Origin: Pseudo-nitzschia pungens
Taxonomy: Eukaryota > Bacillariophyta > Bacillariophyceae > Bacillariales > Bacillariaceae
Assembly: GCA_037355855.1 (NCBI GenBank)
Contig: CM074760.1
Span: 3,712,501 to 3,776,500, forward strand
Direction of reading: 5' to 3'
DNA length: 64,000 nt
The notes under the pieces are model-generated. The model saw only the letters and a program-made list of their open reading frames with translations, did no database searches and was not told the DNA's origin. How positions within the stretch are numbered: the stretch's first letter is position 1; each line of letters begins with the position of its first letter. Positions 10,942 to 20,101 of the stretch are shown here, piece after piece. The translations under genes and the position numbers were made by a program.

Positions 10942-12381
10942 ATGGCGACCAAAGGAACCAAATTGAAACCCTTCAACGTCACACGGGAGGACTGGCCGGA
11001 AGACGCCAACACCGTAAAGATGAATGTAGACAGCGAACAAGGTGGAATCGCATTCAGCGACTACCTGAAGGTTCTCAATGGCACTGAAAGACCAGAACTC
11101 TTCCTTATCTGGAAGAGGGACTTTGACCAGAAAATTGCTGGCAATGACAAACTCAACGGGGACCAGAAATTGGAGGTTCTACAGAGAATCCTCTCTATTG
11201 AGGCACTCGGGCTTGTCCAGCGAACGCTCGCGCGGACCTATTTGGCCGAACCGACCCACAAGGTCCATCACACTAGGCAAGTACAGAAAAAGATCCAAGA
11301 GATCGAGCAAAGGGACCAAGCAAACATCCTGCTATCAATGGGGCAAAACGCCACCGAAACTCCCACGGGAGCCCCCAAGGAGAAGGCAAAGGAGAAATCT
11401 CCAACCGCCGACAAAACCGACACAGCCACGGCGAGATCGGACAAGGAATCAGAGACCGACAACCTCGAGTCTCCAATCCCAAAGAAAAAGGTCGCAAGCG
11501 CCCTCATCCAGTACTACCAATCCCAGGAGTACAGAAAGGATGTCATCGAGGAATGCATGCATGCCCTCAAACTCAAAATCTTTGGCAATGACCAACACGG
11601 CAAGCGCTCGTATATCGTCCTCCGCCGATTCATGCGAGGCATGCGCGTGGACCTCAAACATGGCATTAGAGCCTGGGCCAACCGAATGGCCGAACTCCAA
11701 AGCTACCTCCCCGATTGCCTCTGGGAATGTGGCAGTGACCAAATGGAAACACCAAGAAGTTTCACTCAAGGAGAAATGAAGGAAATCCTAGACGCCAACA
11801 TGACCCACTCCCAACGCGAGAAGCTGGAGCACATTAGTTGGGACCTCTACACCCACTCCTTTAACACCACTATCGACAAGCTCGAAAACCTGGAAATTAC
11901 CATCCGGAAGGAAGCACTAATGCAACAACGCATCACCGACCTCGAAAAGCAGACCGGTGTCACCAAGAAGACCCCCAAGGCCGCATCTGGGGGAGGAACC
12001 CATCACGGGAAATCCCCTGGCAAAAAGAAGCGCCCTGTGGATAACAGCAACAAACAGCTATGCAAGACCTGTGGCAAGGTCCATGCCGGCAAATGCTGGA
12101 AACTAACCGGTGGTCCCCACAAGAAGGGGAAGTTCGACCGGGAAACCATCAACCTGCTCAAGGAGCATTTTGTGGCAAAAGAACAAGACTCAGACACTGA
12201 GCAACACTCCAAACCCCACTGGGGAAGGAACCTATCGAACCACGAGTACTCTTATGTACTGGCCACGGCCCAAGCTGACCACGAAGTCTCCGATGACGAG
12301 ATCGACATCTCCGAACGGGAACTCAAAGAGTACAGAAGAAAGTACAGGAAGACCTTTAAAAAGAAAGGATCCCACAACTGA
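10942..12381 (+). CDS. gag: retrotransposon Gag polyprotein (intact copy)
   Basis: Structural protein of 479 residues, expected to form virus-like particles and bind the element's RNA. The ATG sits in a good context (ACCATGG). A Lys/Thr/Glu-rich segment around 140-185 separates two helical parts. A zinc knuckle of the form C-x2-C-x3-H-x3-C lies at residues 374-385, slightly shorter than the classical CCHC spacing. A basic C-terminus follows. The ORF ends in TGA at 12379-12381, immediately followed in the same frame by the ATG of pol, so Gag-Pol could arise by stop-codon readthrough or by reinitiation. A second, broken copy of this gene lies upstream in the same element. Confidence 0.9.
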   Translation: MATKGTKLKPFNVTREDWPEDANTVKMNVDSEQGGIAFSDYLKVLNGTERPELFLIWKRDFDQKIAGNDKLNGDQKLEVLQRILSIEALGLVQRTLARTYLAEPTHKVHHTRQVQKKIQEIEQRDQANILLSMGQNATETPTGAPKEKAKEKSPTADKTDTATARSDKESETDNLESPIPKKKVASALIQYYQSQEYRKDVIEECMHALKLKIFGNDQHGKRSYIVLRRFMRGMRVDLKHGIRAWANRMAELQSYLPDCLWECGSDQMETPRSFTQGEMKEILDANMTHSQREKLEHISWDLYTHSFNTTIDKLENLEITIRKEALMQQRITDLEKQTGVTKKTPKAASGGGTHHGKSPGKKKRPVDNSNKQLCKTCGKVHAGKCWKLTGGPHKKGKFDRETINLLKEHFVAKEQDSDTEQHSKPHWGRNLSNHEYSYVLATAQADHEVSDDEIDISERELKEYRRKYRKTFKKKGSHN

Positions 12382-15300
12382 ATGGCTTCCGATACCATCC
12401 ACACCGGACCGCGCGTAATCAACCGATTCGCAGACGTCTGCGTGGAGGTATTGGACCACAAGGGAAGGGGGAGGATGCTCCGGGGCCTACTCGACTCCGG
12501 GTGCTCCAAATCCATCATACTAAGGCACTTTGTCGACCGCAGTCAACTTACGAACCGGGACCAACGATCTGTCACCTATAATACCTATGGGGGCAAATTT
12601 CGAACAAAGTCCGCGGCTTCAGTGGGACTGAAGTTGATAGAGTTTTCAAACTCCAAGACCATCAAATGGACCTTCCAAGTGGATGAATATCACCACCATG
12701 AGGAAGTGCCCTATGACATGATCATAGGATCCGATCTAATGGCACAACTCGGACTGGATATAAAATACAGCTCCCGAACAATTGAATGGCAGGGCGACTC
12801 CATCCCCATGAAGGGAATGGGGGAGCTCTCGAACCCGGACAAATGTGAGGCAGTATTCTTTGCCAACACACAGAGTCCAATCCTCCAACAGGAGGAAGAA
12901 AGGCAAGCCAAAATTCTGGATGCAGACTACTCCAAAGTCGATATAGACGCTATGGTCAATGACCTGGAGATTACAAACGCGTCCAAAGAAGCCTTGAAGA
13001 AAACACTGAAGAAATTTCCAACACTCTTTGGAGGAGGATTGGGTCTCCTGAAAAATATAAAACCGGTGTCCATTGAACTCCAACCAGGGGTCAAACCGGT
13101 CCGGCAGCGGTACTATTCTGTACCCCATGCCTTTGAACAAGCCTTACGAAAGGAGATCACCAGGCTCTGTGACATCGGGGTGCTGGAAAAACTCCCCCAT
13201 GATGATGATTCACCATGGGCATCTCCCACGTTTTGCCAACCGAAGAAGACAGGGGACATTCGCGTCCTAACTGACTTTCGGAAGATGAACGCAGCCATCC
13301 AACGAAAACCGTTCCCACTACCACGAATAGGGGAAACAATCCAGAGACTACAAAAGTTCAAATCAGCTACGGCACTGGACTTGTCCCAAGGATACTATAC
13401 CATTCCCATTTGCAAGGAGAGCCAAAAGATTTGCTCTACCATTTTACCATGGGGAAAGTATGCCTACAAGAGACTGGCAATGGGAATCGCATGCGCACCG
13501 GATATCTTCCAATCCGTCATGATGAACCTACTCGGTGACCTGGACTATGTGCTGGTCTATATTGATGATATTCTCATCATCCAGCGAGAAGGGGAATCCG
13601 AACAGGATCACCTCAGCAAAATAGATACAGTCCTACAGAGACTGGACGATGCTGGCTTCCGAGCCAACCTCAGAAAATCCTTTTTCATGCAAAAAGAAGT
13701 GGAATATCTGGGATTTCTGTTAACAACAGAAGGCATTCAGCCCCAGCCAAAGAAACTGGAGGCGATGAAGCGACTAGAAGCCCCCAAGAACACCAAGCAA
13801 CTCAAGATGTTTCTTGGAATGGTAAACTTTTACAGGGACATGTGGAAGCGCCGCTCCCACATCCTAGCCCCTCTGAACAAACTCGCAGGGAAAAAGGGCA
13901 AAATGAACTGGTATTGGGGTCCAGCAGAGCAGAAAGCTTTCATGGAGGCGAAGAGGATGCTCGCAGATGAAGCAAAGCTTGCATTCCCGGACTTTACGAA
14001 ACCATTTCATCTCTACTCAGACGCCAGCGATAGGCAACTGGGAGCAACTGTATGCCAAGATGGCAAACCCCTTGGTTTCTATACGAGGAAGCTGAACTCG
14101 GCGCAGCTCAACTACACTGTTGGAGAAAAAGAACTCCTGGGCATAGTAGAAGGCCTGAAGGCATTCGAAGGAATCCTACGAGGACAAGATGTGATTATTC
14201 ACACAGACCACCTTAACCTGCTCTATCAGCAGATGCCCACCCAAAGGATGGTCTGGTGGAGACTCCTTATGGAGGAGTTCCACCCAGTAGTCAAGCACGT
14301 TGCTGGCAAGGACAATGATGCAGCAGACGCGCTGTCTCGTCTGGACATCACAGATGACCCAGCAAACACGGTGGAATGGCTACCACCAAATAAGCCCCTC
14401 ACCTACGCGGATGAGGAAGAGCACCTCCGGCAACTCCTATTCCCACTCGGAGAAGCGCCGGAAGAATTCCAGGGCAATAGTGCATTCCCACTCGCCCCGG
14501 ACATGATCCAGTTTTACCAACAAAAGGACACCGGAATCATGGATGCTCTGGGAAAAGACAATCGACTGACCACCAAGATGGTGGAAGGTTACAGCCTAAT
14601 CCACAAGGAAGGGAAGATCCTCGTCCCGGACAAACTCAAAGACAGAGTCATGGAATGGTACCACAGCATGCTGGTCCATCCCGGAGAAAAGAGAATGGAA
14701 CAGAGCATTCGCTCAGTGTTCACCTGGAAAGGTCTGAGGAAGGACGTCCAGGATCTCTGCAAACACTGCCACACGTGTCAGATGTTCAAAAAGAGTGGCC
14801 GGAAGAAGTACGGCCTACTACCGGAAAAAGCAGTTGAAGTCACCAAATGGCAAAGGGTCAATGTGGACCTCTGGGGACCTGCAACTGTCCACAACAAAAA
14901 TGGTAAAGACTACCACATCCATGTCCTCACCATGGTAGATCCAGTGACCGGATGGTTTGAACTGGCCCATCTAAAGGACTCACCAAATGCAGCAGAAACT
15001 CAACGATTGCTGGACAGTACATGGCTGGCAAGGTATCCGCGCCCAAAGGAAATTGGCTTTGATGGCGGGAGCGAGTTCAAAGCAGAGTTCCAGGAGCTCT
15101 GTGACAACATGGGAATGAAAAGAAAGCCCAGTGGCGCTTGGAACCCACAATCCAACTCAGTGCTGGAAAGGATCCACCAGGTCCTGAAGGACTGTCTACT
15201 GTCCTTTAACCTGGAACAAAGGGACCTCCACGAAAAGGATCCTTTTGAGGAATTCACCACCAAGGCAGCGTACGCCATCAGAAGTGCCATCCACACCACC

Positions 15301-15648
15301 CTGGGATATTCCCCAGCGCAATTGGTGTTCGGAAGGGACATGTTCATGCCTGTGAATTTCCCAGTGGATTGGGAAGCAATCCAAGCAAGGAAACAAAAGA
15401 GTATCCATAAGAGTAATATCCGGGAGAATCGGAAGAGGATTCCCCATGTCTACAAGGAAGGAGACTATGTCACCCTGGAAAGGAAGGGCATTGTTCCGAA
15501 ACTATCCTTCCCACGACAAGGACCTTACAAGGTGATCAAGGCCCATGACAATGGAACTGTGACTATAGAAACTGCTCCCTTTGTAACCGACCGGGTTAAC
15601 ATTAGGAGAGTGCACCCTTATTATTGCAGGGATCCTATTAAATCGTAA
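12382..15648 (+). CDS. pol: retrotransposon Pol polyprotein (protease, RT, RNase H, integrase)
   Basis: An uninterrupted ORF of 1,088 codons encodes the replication enzymes of a Ty3/gypsy element. An aspartic protease motif (DSG, residues 38-40) comes first. The reverse transcriptase has the YIDD box at 393-396. RNase H follows (SDAS near 547; TDH with D609). The integrase has an HHCC zinc finger (H761, H766, C796, C799) and the acid triad D829, D894, E929. A GPY/F-type C-terminal module (RQGPYKVI) ends the protein, with no chromodomain visible. The frame is the same as gag and is separated from it by a single UGA. All key residues are present, so the element looks competent. The purine tract and 3' LTR follow within 20 bp. 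Confidence 0.95.
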   Translation: MASDTIHTGPRVINRFADVCVEVLDHKGRGRMLRGLLDSGCSKSIILRHFVDRSQLTNRDQRSVTYNTYGGKFRTKSAASVGLKLIEFSNSKTIKWTFQVDEYHHHEEVPYDMIIGSDLMAQLGLDIKYSSRTIEWQGDSIPMKGMGELSNPDKCEAVFFANTQSPILQQEEERQAKILDADYSKVDIDAMVNDLEITNASKEALKKTLKKFPTLFGGGLGLLKNIKPVSIELQPGVKPVRQRYYSVPHAFEQALRKEITRLCDIGVLEKLPHDDDSPWASPTFCQPKKTGDIRVLTDFRKMNAAIQRKPFPLPRIGETIQRLQKFKSATALDLSQGYYTIPICKESQKICSTILPWGKYAYKRLAMGIACAPDIFQSVMMNLLGDLDYVLVYIDDILIIQREGESEQDHLSKIDTVLQRLDDAGFRANLRKSFFMQKEVEYLGFLLTTEGIQPQPKKLEAMKRLEAPKNTKQLKMFLGMVNFYRDMWKRRSHILAPLNKLAGKKGKMNWYWGPAEQKAFMEAKRMLADEAKLAFPDFTKPFHLYSDASDRQLGATVCQDGKPLGFYTRKLNSAQLNYTVGEKELLGIVEGLKAFEGILRGQDVIIHTDHLNLLYQQMPTQRMVWWRLLMEEFHPVVKHVAGKDNDAADALSRLDITDDPANTVEWLPPNKPLTYADEEEHLRQLLFPLGEAPEEFQGNSAFPLAPDMIQFYQQKDTGIMDALGKDNRLTTKMVEGYSLIHKEGKILVPDKLKDRVMEWYHSMLVHPGEKRMEQSIRSVFTWKGLRKDVQDLCKHCHTCQMFKKSGRKKYGLLPEKAVEVTKWQRVNVDLWGPATVHNKNGKDYHIHVLTMVDPVTGWFELAHLKDSPNAAETQRLLDSTWLARYPRPKEIGFDGGSEFKAEFQELCDNMGMKRKPSGAWNPQSNSVLERIHQVLKDCLLSFNLEQRDLHEKDPFEEFTTKAAYAIRSAIHTTLGYSPAQLVFGRDMFMPVNFPVDWEAIQARKQKSIHKSNIRENRKRIPHVYKEGDYVTLERKGIVPKLSFPRQGPYKVIKAHDNGTVTIETAPFVTDRVNIRRVHPYYCRDPIKS

Positions 15649-15654
15649 CAGTAC

Positions 15655-15666
15655 CATGGAGGAGTA
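15655..15666 (+). promoter_or_regulatory. purine-rich tract before the 3' LTR
   Basis: A short purine-rich run (ATGGAGGAG) directly precedes LTR3, at the position where plus-strand DNA synthesis is primed in LTR retroelements. It is short and interrupted, so the assignment rests mainly on position. Confidence 0.5.
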
Positions 15667-15855
15667 TGCCGTGCACCAAAATACAGTCACGAGCGCACAC
15701 GGGACTGGATTAAGGATAAGGATAAAAACAATCGGCGAGTCGACAGAATCGCTGATTCGGAGGGCTCTTAGAACTGTAGCAAATGGACTAATCAATAGAA
15801 CTCACAATTTGCATATCACTACTATTCTAATCACTAGTAGACCCGGGGTATGGCA
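15667..15855 (+). repeat. 3' LTR (LTR3)
   Basis: The 189-bp repeat matches LTR1 except for a C in place of T about 70 bases in. It ends in CA and is followed by the GGGAG duplication and then by the second half of the interrupted ORF. Confidence 0.92.
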
Positions 15856-15860
15856 GGGAG
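15856..15860 (+). repeat. target-site duplication, right copy (GGGAG)
   Basis: Identical to the five bases before LTR1 at 7779-7783. Confidence 0.85.
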
Positions 15861-16372
15861 GGTTGTATGTCATAGATCCTCATGCGGCGTGCCACAATTT
15901 TCCTTCGGTTTTGACTGCAGGAGAAGCACGGACGGAAGAAGTAAATGACATCATGGCACTGACCAATTGGACTCACATTGAACTGAAAACATCTTACGGT
16001 CTACTAAACAGTGGTTTCCAAGGAACAAGGAAAGAAAAGCTAGAAAGTATGAAGGAAGGAATAGTGAAATGTATCAATGCCCTTTCCGAGTGCATGCAAC
16101 GGTTGGAACTGGATAAAGTTGAGACGAATGGGACAATGTCTGATGATTGCTCCGTTGGTAGAAACATTCAAGAAGCGATGTTGCAGATTGGTGCTGGTTT
16201 GACTATCTGTGGATTGTATGGTGTGTTGATCGCTGGCAACAACCAAGGATCATTACAGGAGACGGCAGTGATGCATCACTTGACTAAAATCATCAATCAG
16301 AACGATGGGGTTCCTTGTGACAGTTGCGGTCATAAAAATTGCAGGAAACAACAAGGTGCGATGGAAAAATGA

Positions 16373-17106
16373 AGAATTATGAGAATGGTCATTCGGCTTT
16401 GGTAGGATGAGTACGTGATGTTGTACATTGAATGAAAAAATGACAAAAAACAAGATTAGATAAGGAAGGTGGGAGTGGTATTCTTCTTCAGAAAAAGAAG
16501 AATCGGATGAGGTGGATGTTTTTTTTTTTTTATTAGGTTCCGTATGTAGTGTAAGTAATGTAGTAACAAAGTTAAAAAAGTGTATTTTCGCACTTTTGAA
16601 AAGTGTGAATTCGTCCCATGTCCACCAGAAAGCAGATACACTCTTCGCCCTTAGCACGTACGAGGTACCGGTACGAGTAAGCCTTAACCTTACTTATAGA
16701 TCGTTGTTTTTCGTATGAACGTATGGTAAGTACGTACACGGAAGGTATGTATGATCGCTGACAGCTGACAACTCTCGGTAAACCTTAGTACGGTAATGTA
16801 CGAAGTATGTTTTTTTTTTTTTTTTAAATTAAAAATAATATTTTGATGGATGTCAGACGTCAGGGTAAGGTTTACGAGTACGAGTTCGTACCGGTACGTA
16901 CCAACACCGTACGTAGAATGAATTAATCTTCTTTCGAGTTGTGTCACTCGCGTTGATGCTACCATTATTTTTTACAGTTTCGTTGATATCCGATCGACAA
17001 TACAGTGACACCGAACAACTATCGGATTCATTCTGGCTTGCTTCAGAATGAACCAACAAGATCGAGCAGAATCACACATTCTTGGGGATCGCAATCGAGA
17101 AACAGA
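16373..17106. other. intergenic, no gene seen
   Basis: AT-rich spacer with two T-tracts (about 16519-16531 and 16810-16825). It also holds several GTAC-rich palindromic motifs of the sort found throughout the host intergenic DNA (for example 16660-16745). It marks the change from transposon DNA to host genes. No coding frame with protein character was found. Confidence 0.5.
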
Positions 17107-18129
17107 ATGTTGTTTGGATTCAGAACTACTACCCGTGAAACCATCGCCGCGTTGTTTGCAGTATTAGCATTGGGAATAACCGTGGCCAACTCCTCCGTCA
17201 GTGGCTTCGTGGGCAGCGCGACAAACATCCTTGGTCCGACTGCTTGTGCTGCGACGCGTGGACGGTTGGCGGTTTCCGCCTCAAACAACCGACCAGAGTT
17301 GATCACGACACGCGACGGGCGACGTTCGGATTGGAATTCGAATCATGATCGCCGCCACCGCTTGTGTGTTGCGAATCATCATCGACCGGCTCTGGCATCG
17401 GAACGGATCTGGAGGACACCATCATCGCGGGGGACACGGGCACGGACATGGACACGAAAATGGGGGTACCGTTGGTCCTCGGAGCTGCATTCTGCTGCTG
17501 CTGCGATCGAACCACCGCCGCCCGTCCGGATAACAACCACCGCCGTGTACGCATTGATCCTCGCCAGTGCCCTGTCCTTTGTCGGGGACAACATCCTGGG
17601 CCTTTCGTTCTTTCGAAGAAACCTCTATCTGTGCCACTGGAAATGGAAGTGGTGGCAGCCCCTCACCTCCACCTTTTGCCACGGTGACAGGGCACACCTG
17701 AGCGGGAACGCGTTCTTGTTGCTGTTGTTCGGGAGATCGGTGGAGGACGAGCTCGGAGCGTTCGGGCTGGTCTTCTCGTACGTTTTTTGTGGCGTGGTGG
17801 CCAATCTCGTTTCCCTGGTGATGCTCCCGTCCAACACGGTGAGCATCGGGGCATCCGGCGCCGTGTTCGGACTCTTCTCGGTTTCGATCCTGGCGAGGCT
17901 CTCCTGGAGGGATGTTTTCGATTGGAGAAAGATCATCGAGGTGGGTGTGTTGGGCCAGTTTGTCGTGAGCCAATTTCTCAGCGAGGCAAAAACAGCCGCA
18001 TCGGGTGGGATCGTCGGGATCAACCACGTGGCGCACCTTTCGGGAGCGGCAGCCGGTTGCGCGATGGTGTTGCTGCTGCGGTTGTTGATCCGAATCATGG
18101 AGAACAACAACACCAAGACGAATTATTGA
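17107..18129 (+). CDS. rhomboid-family intramembrane protease
   Basis: Likely a serine protease that cuts substrates inside the membrane. From the ATG at 17107 it is 340 residues. The N-terminus has a hydrophobic segment (about residues 10-25) followed by a Ser/Gly/Phe motif, which could be a signal peptide or a bipartite plastid signal. A poorly conserved Arg/His/Pro-rich spacer precedes about six membrane segments from residue 155. Rhomboid hallmarks are visible: HLSGN in the second segment, the nucleophile Ser250 in GASGAVFG, and the partner His310 in HVAHLSGAAAG. The upstream frame begins only with a GTG, so the ATG at 17107 was chosen. The neighbour downstream converges on it about 240 bp away. 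Confidence 0.85.
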   Translation: MLFGFRTTTRETIAALFAVLALGITVANSSVSGFVGSATNILGPTACAATRGRLAVSASNNRPELITTRDGRRSDWNSNHDRRHRLCVANHHRPALASERIWRTPSSRGTRARTWTRKWGYRWSSELHSAAAAIEPPPPVRITTTAVYALILASALSFVGDNILGLSFFRRNLYLCHWKWKWWQPLTSTFCHGDRAHLSGNAFLLLLFGRSVEDELGAFGLVFSYVFCGVVANLVSLVMLPSNTVSIGASGAVFGLFSVSILARLSWRDVFDWRKIIEVGVLGQFVVSQFLSEAKTAASGGIVGINHVAHLSGAAAGCAMVLLLRLLIRIMENNNTKTNY

Positions 18130-18367
18130 TCGGAATGGCTGTTGAAGTTGCATAGTACAATAGAAATAATCTGCAAATCGCTGCACGCATCATTCAGGGC
18201 TGGAGCCCTATTCTTCCAGAGTCGTCACGGGTTGCTATCATTTTTCTTTAGTCATTGCCAACAAAGTTCGGAATGTTTTCACCCAATGCAGTATGATATC
18301 ATTATCATTATATTATTATTGTTATAACAATATAATTATACTACAGCACGACGTGGATCACGGCGAG

Positions 18368-20101
18368 CTATTGTTGTTTCCCGGTTGCAGCAGCCATTTC
18401 TGTCGTTGTTGTAGTAGTCGTGGTAGTCGTGGTCTTTGCATCACGCTGTGTTTTGATGTTCCGATCGGTTCCATCACCGACGCGGTCACCGTTGTGCGTT
18501 TCGTTGCTGTCGTCGTTCAGAAAAAAATTCTGGTCGACGAGGAATCGGAAGAGTTGCAGCGTCATGGCGGATTCTCGCTCCATGTCGTTCTCCAGGAGTT
18601 TCCGAAGGAGGGTATCCGAGGACGAAGGACCACCACCGCGCTTGCGCTTTTTCGTGTTGCGAGCATGGTTGTTGCTGCTGCTGTTTTGCTTTGTCCTAGC
18701 AGTGGAGGATTGATTTCGTGGAACGCTGTTTTCGGTTTTATCAACAACGTCGTGGCTGAAGCGGCAATTGCTTCCGTGGCGGCAGGAGCCGTTCCGGAAA
18801 AAGAAACGACACGGTCGGCGTTGTTTTGGGGTTGGAGTTGGTTCTTCCGTGGTTGTTGCAGCGGCAGCGGCAGAGGCAGCGATTGGATTGTTGCTCGGAT
18901 TGTCCGTGTCGTTCTCGGGGATGATTCCGTCGCTCGGTTTTGTCGTTGTCGGCGTGGTCTCTTTGCCGTCGTCATCGTTGTCGTCGTCGTCCGATGATCC
19001 GTAGCCTGCCAATAGAGACGACAGACCCTCGTCGACGGGTTTTTCGTGATTGGGTTGTTGCTGGGCAGCATGCGTACCGGATGGTGATTCGGGTTTGGAA
19101 TCGCTCGATGTGGTCGCCAACGCATTTGCGTTTGCGTTTGCGGTTCCGTGGTCGGCAACATTGTCATTCGCACCGGCATTGGTATTGGCATTGGCATTCA
19201 CAGCAGCAGCAGCAGCAGCAGCATTCGAATTGTTGTTGGCACCGCCCCCGCTCCCGCTCCGGCTCCCGCTCCGGGGGAACCGCTTTTTCCGCTCCTCGAT
19301 CCACCTCCGAATGTCCTCGGGCTTGTTGCCGACGCAGATCTTGAATTTCTGCGGCCGGCACCCCGGCACGCCCACGGTGATGGTCTTGAAACCGGATCCC
19401 GAAAACCTCCCGTGCTGCGCCTGGTAGTGCGCCCTGACGACCTTGGGGGCGGCCTCGAAGGGGCAGTCGGAGCACCTCACGTGCGACCGGCGGTGGCTCT
19501 TGAAGGCCCGTTCCGAGTCGAGCGCGACGCGGCAGGCCTCGCAGGTCCAGGTTGTTGTTTGCTTGGTGTTTTTGGGATTGGAATTGGAATTGGAATTGGA
19601 ATTGGAATTGGAATTGGAATTGGCGTTTGGTTTTGTTGTTTTCTTTGTTTTCTTTGTTGGTTCTGGCAATGTCGTTGTCGCCGTTCCCGTCATTGTTGAC
19701 GTCGTTGCATCGCTTCCGGCGGGACCCTGTTGTGGCGGTACACGCACGCATCTGCCGGGTGATGATTGGTTGGTGTTGGTGTTGGTATTGGGAGTCATTG
19801 GTGGTACAGCAGCAGCAGGAGGAGGAGGAGGAGGAGGAGGAGGAGGAACCGGAGCGCCGGGAACACCAGGATAACCGCGCCCGTGGGAGTAGGTCGGATA
19901 GCCGTAATTGGAATAGTTATAGGCGTACGGTGGGTGGCCCGACCGCTGGTAAGATCCGGGAGGATGAGGGAAAACGGAAGGTGCAATCGCATCTCGAGAG
20001 GGACCGGTCAGAGAAGGAGGCGGAGGCGGCGGCGGAGGAGGAGGGGGCGGAGACTGTCCGGAAAAATAATACCGTGCTGCTGGTTGGTTCAGGTCCGACA
20101 T
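18368..20101 (-). CDS. NUFIP1: NUFIP1-like box C/D snoRNP assembly factor with a CCCH finger
   Basis: Probable nuclear factor that helps assemble box C/D snoRNPs (the Rsa1/NUFIP1 family); 577 residues from the ATG at 20101 (MSDLNQPA). Poly-Pro runs and Gly/Tyr-rich sequence fill the N-terminus. A C2H2-type finger (CEACRVAL, then HRRSH) and a second Cys/His pair lie near residues 180-235. The conserved NUFIP block follows, ending in a run like EDIRRWIEERKKRFP. A CCCH finger (C-x7-C-x5-C-x3-H, in CRFFFRNGSCRHGSNCRFSH) lies near residue 440. The C-terminal LLRKLLENDMERE...LFRFLVDQNFF resembles the Rsa1/NUFIP C-terminal helix. Asn-rich linkers are encoded by simple repeats, including a hexanucleotide array that gives alternating Asn-Ser. 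Confidence 0.8.
   Translation of the reverse strand: MSDLNQPAARYYFSGQSPPPPPPPPPPPPSLTGPSRDAIAPSVFPHPPGSYQRSGHPPYAYNYSNYGYPTYSHGRGYPGVPGAPVPPPPPPPPPPAAAVPPMTPNTNTNTNQSSPGRCVRVPPQQGPAGSDATTSTMTGTATTTLPEPTKKTKKTTKPNANSNSNSNSNSNSNSNPKNTKQTTTWTCEACRVALDSERAFKSHRRSHVRCSDCPFEAAPKVVRAHYQAQHGRFSGSGFKTITVGVPGCRPQKFKICVGNKPEDIRRWIEERKKRFPRSGSRSGSGGGANNNSNAAAAAAAVNANANTNAGANDNVADHGTANANANALATTSSDSKPESPSGTHAAQQQPNHEKPVDEGLSSLLAGYGSSDDDDNDDDGKETTPTTTKPSDGIIPENDTDNPSNNPIAASAAAAATTTEEPTPTPKQRRPCRFFFRNGSCRHGSNCRFSHDVVDKTENSVPRNQSSTARTKQNSSSNNHARNTKKRKRGGGPSSSDTLLRKLLENDMERESAMTLQLFRFLVDQNFFLNDDSNETHNGDRVGDGTDRNIKTQRDAKTTTTTTTTTTTEMAAATGKQQ
19575..19622. repeat. GGAATT hexanucleotide microsatellite inside the NUFIP1-like gene
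   Basis: About eight tandem copies of GGAATT keep the frame and encode an alternating Asn-Ser tract on the minus strand. Length variation here would not shift the frame. Confidence 0.9.

Larger units (their letters stand above)
7784..15855 (+). mobile_element. composite Ty3/gypsy-type LTR retrotransposon
   Basis: This is an 8,072-bp element with 189-bp outer LTRs that begin TG and end CA and are flanked by GGGAG duplications. The order is LTR1, leader, broken gag copy 1, internal LTR2, second leader, intact gag copy 2, pol (protease, reverse transcriptase, RNase H, integrase), purine tract, LTR3. The RT-RNaseH-integrase order is that of Ty3/gypsy (Metaviridae), not copia. LTR1 and LTR3 differ at one visible base (T/C about 70 bases in), so insertion is recent. 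LTR2 is 191 bp and clearly divergent in its middle. The single pair of target duplications and near-identical outer LTRs imply that the composite was itself reverse-transcribed and integrated as a unit. Confidence 0.9.
7369..16372 (+). pseudogene. ORF of unknown function split by the LTR retroelement
   Basis: Two coding pieces, 7369-7783 and 15861-16372, rejoin in perfect phase when the retroelement and one copy of its 5-bp target duplication are removed, giving a 308-residue ORF that ends at a TGA. The N-terminal half has a basic patch (RRSSREVRTP) and then a long Asp/Glu/Asn-rich tail. The C-terminal half has two helical, hydrophobic stretches and a short Cys pair (CDSCGHKNC). I do not recognise the family. 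An in-frame stop at 7351 supports the ATG at 7369, but a good acceptor-like sequence near 7400 means upstream exons are possible. It may be a third gene of the neighbouring DNA transposon or a host gene. In this haplotype it is disrupted. Confidence 0.55.

Noticed and set aside
7784..15855. simple nested insertion of one intact retroelement into another
   Set aside because: The remainder of the outer element is missing beyond LTR3, and the only target duplication pair flanks LTR1 and LTR3, so a plain nested insertion does not explain the structure.
17422..18186. 254-codon antisense frame over the rhomboid gene
   Set aside because: The sense strand carries the catalytic Ser and His motifs; the antisense translation has no membrane segments or motif.
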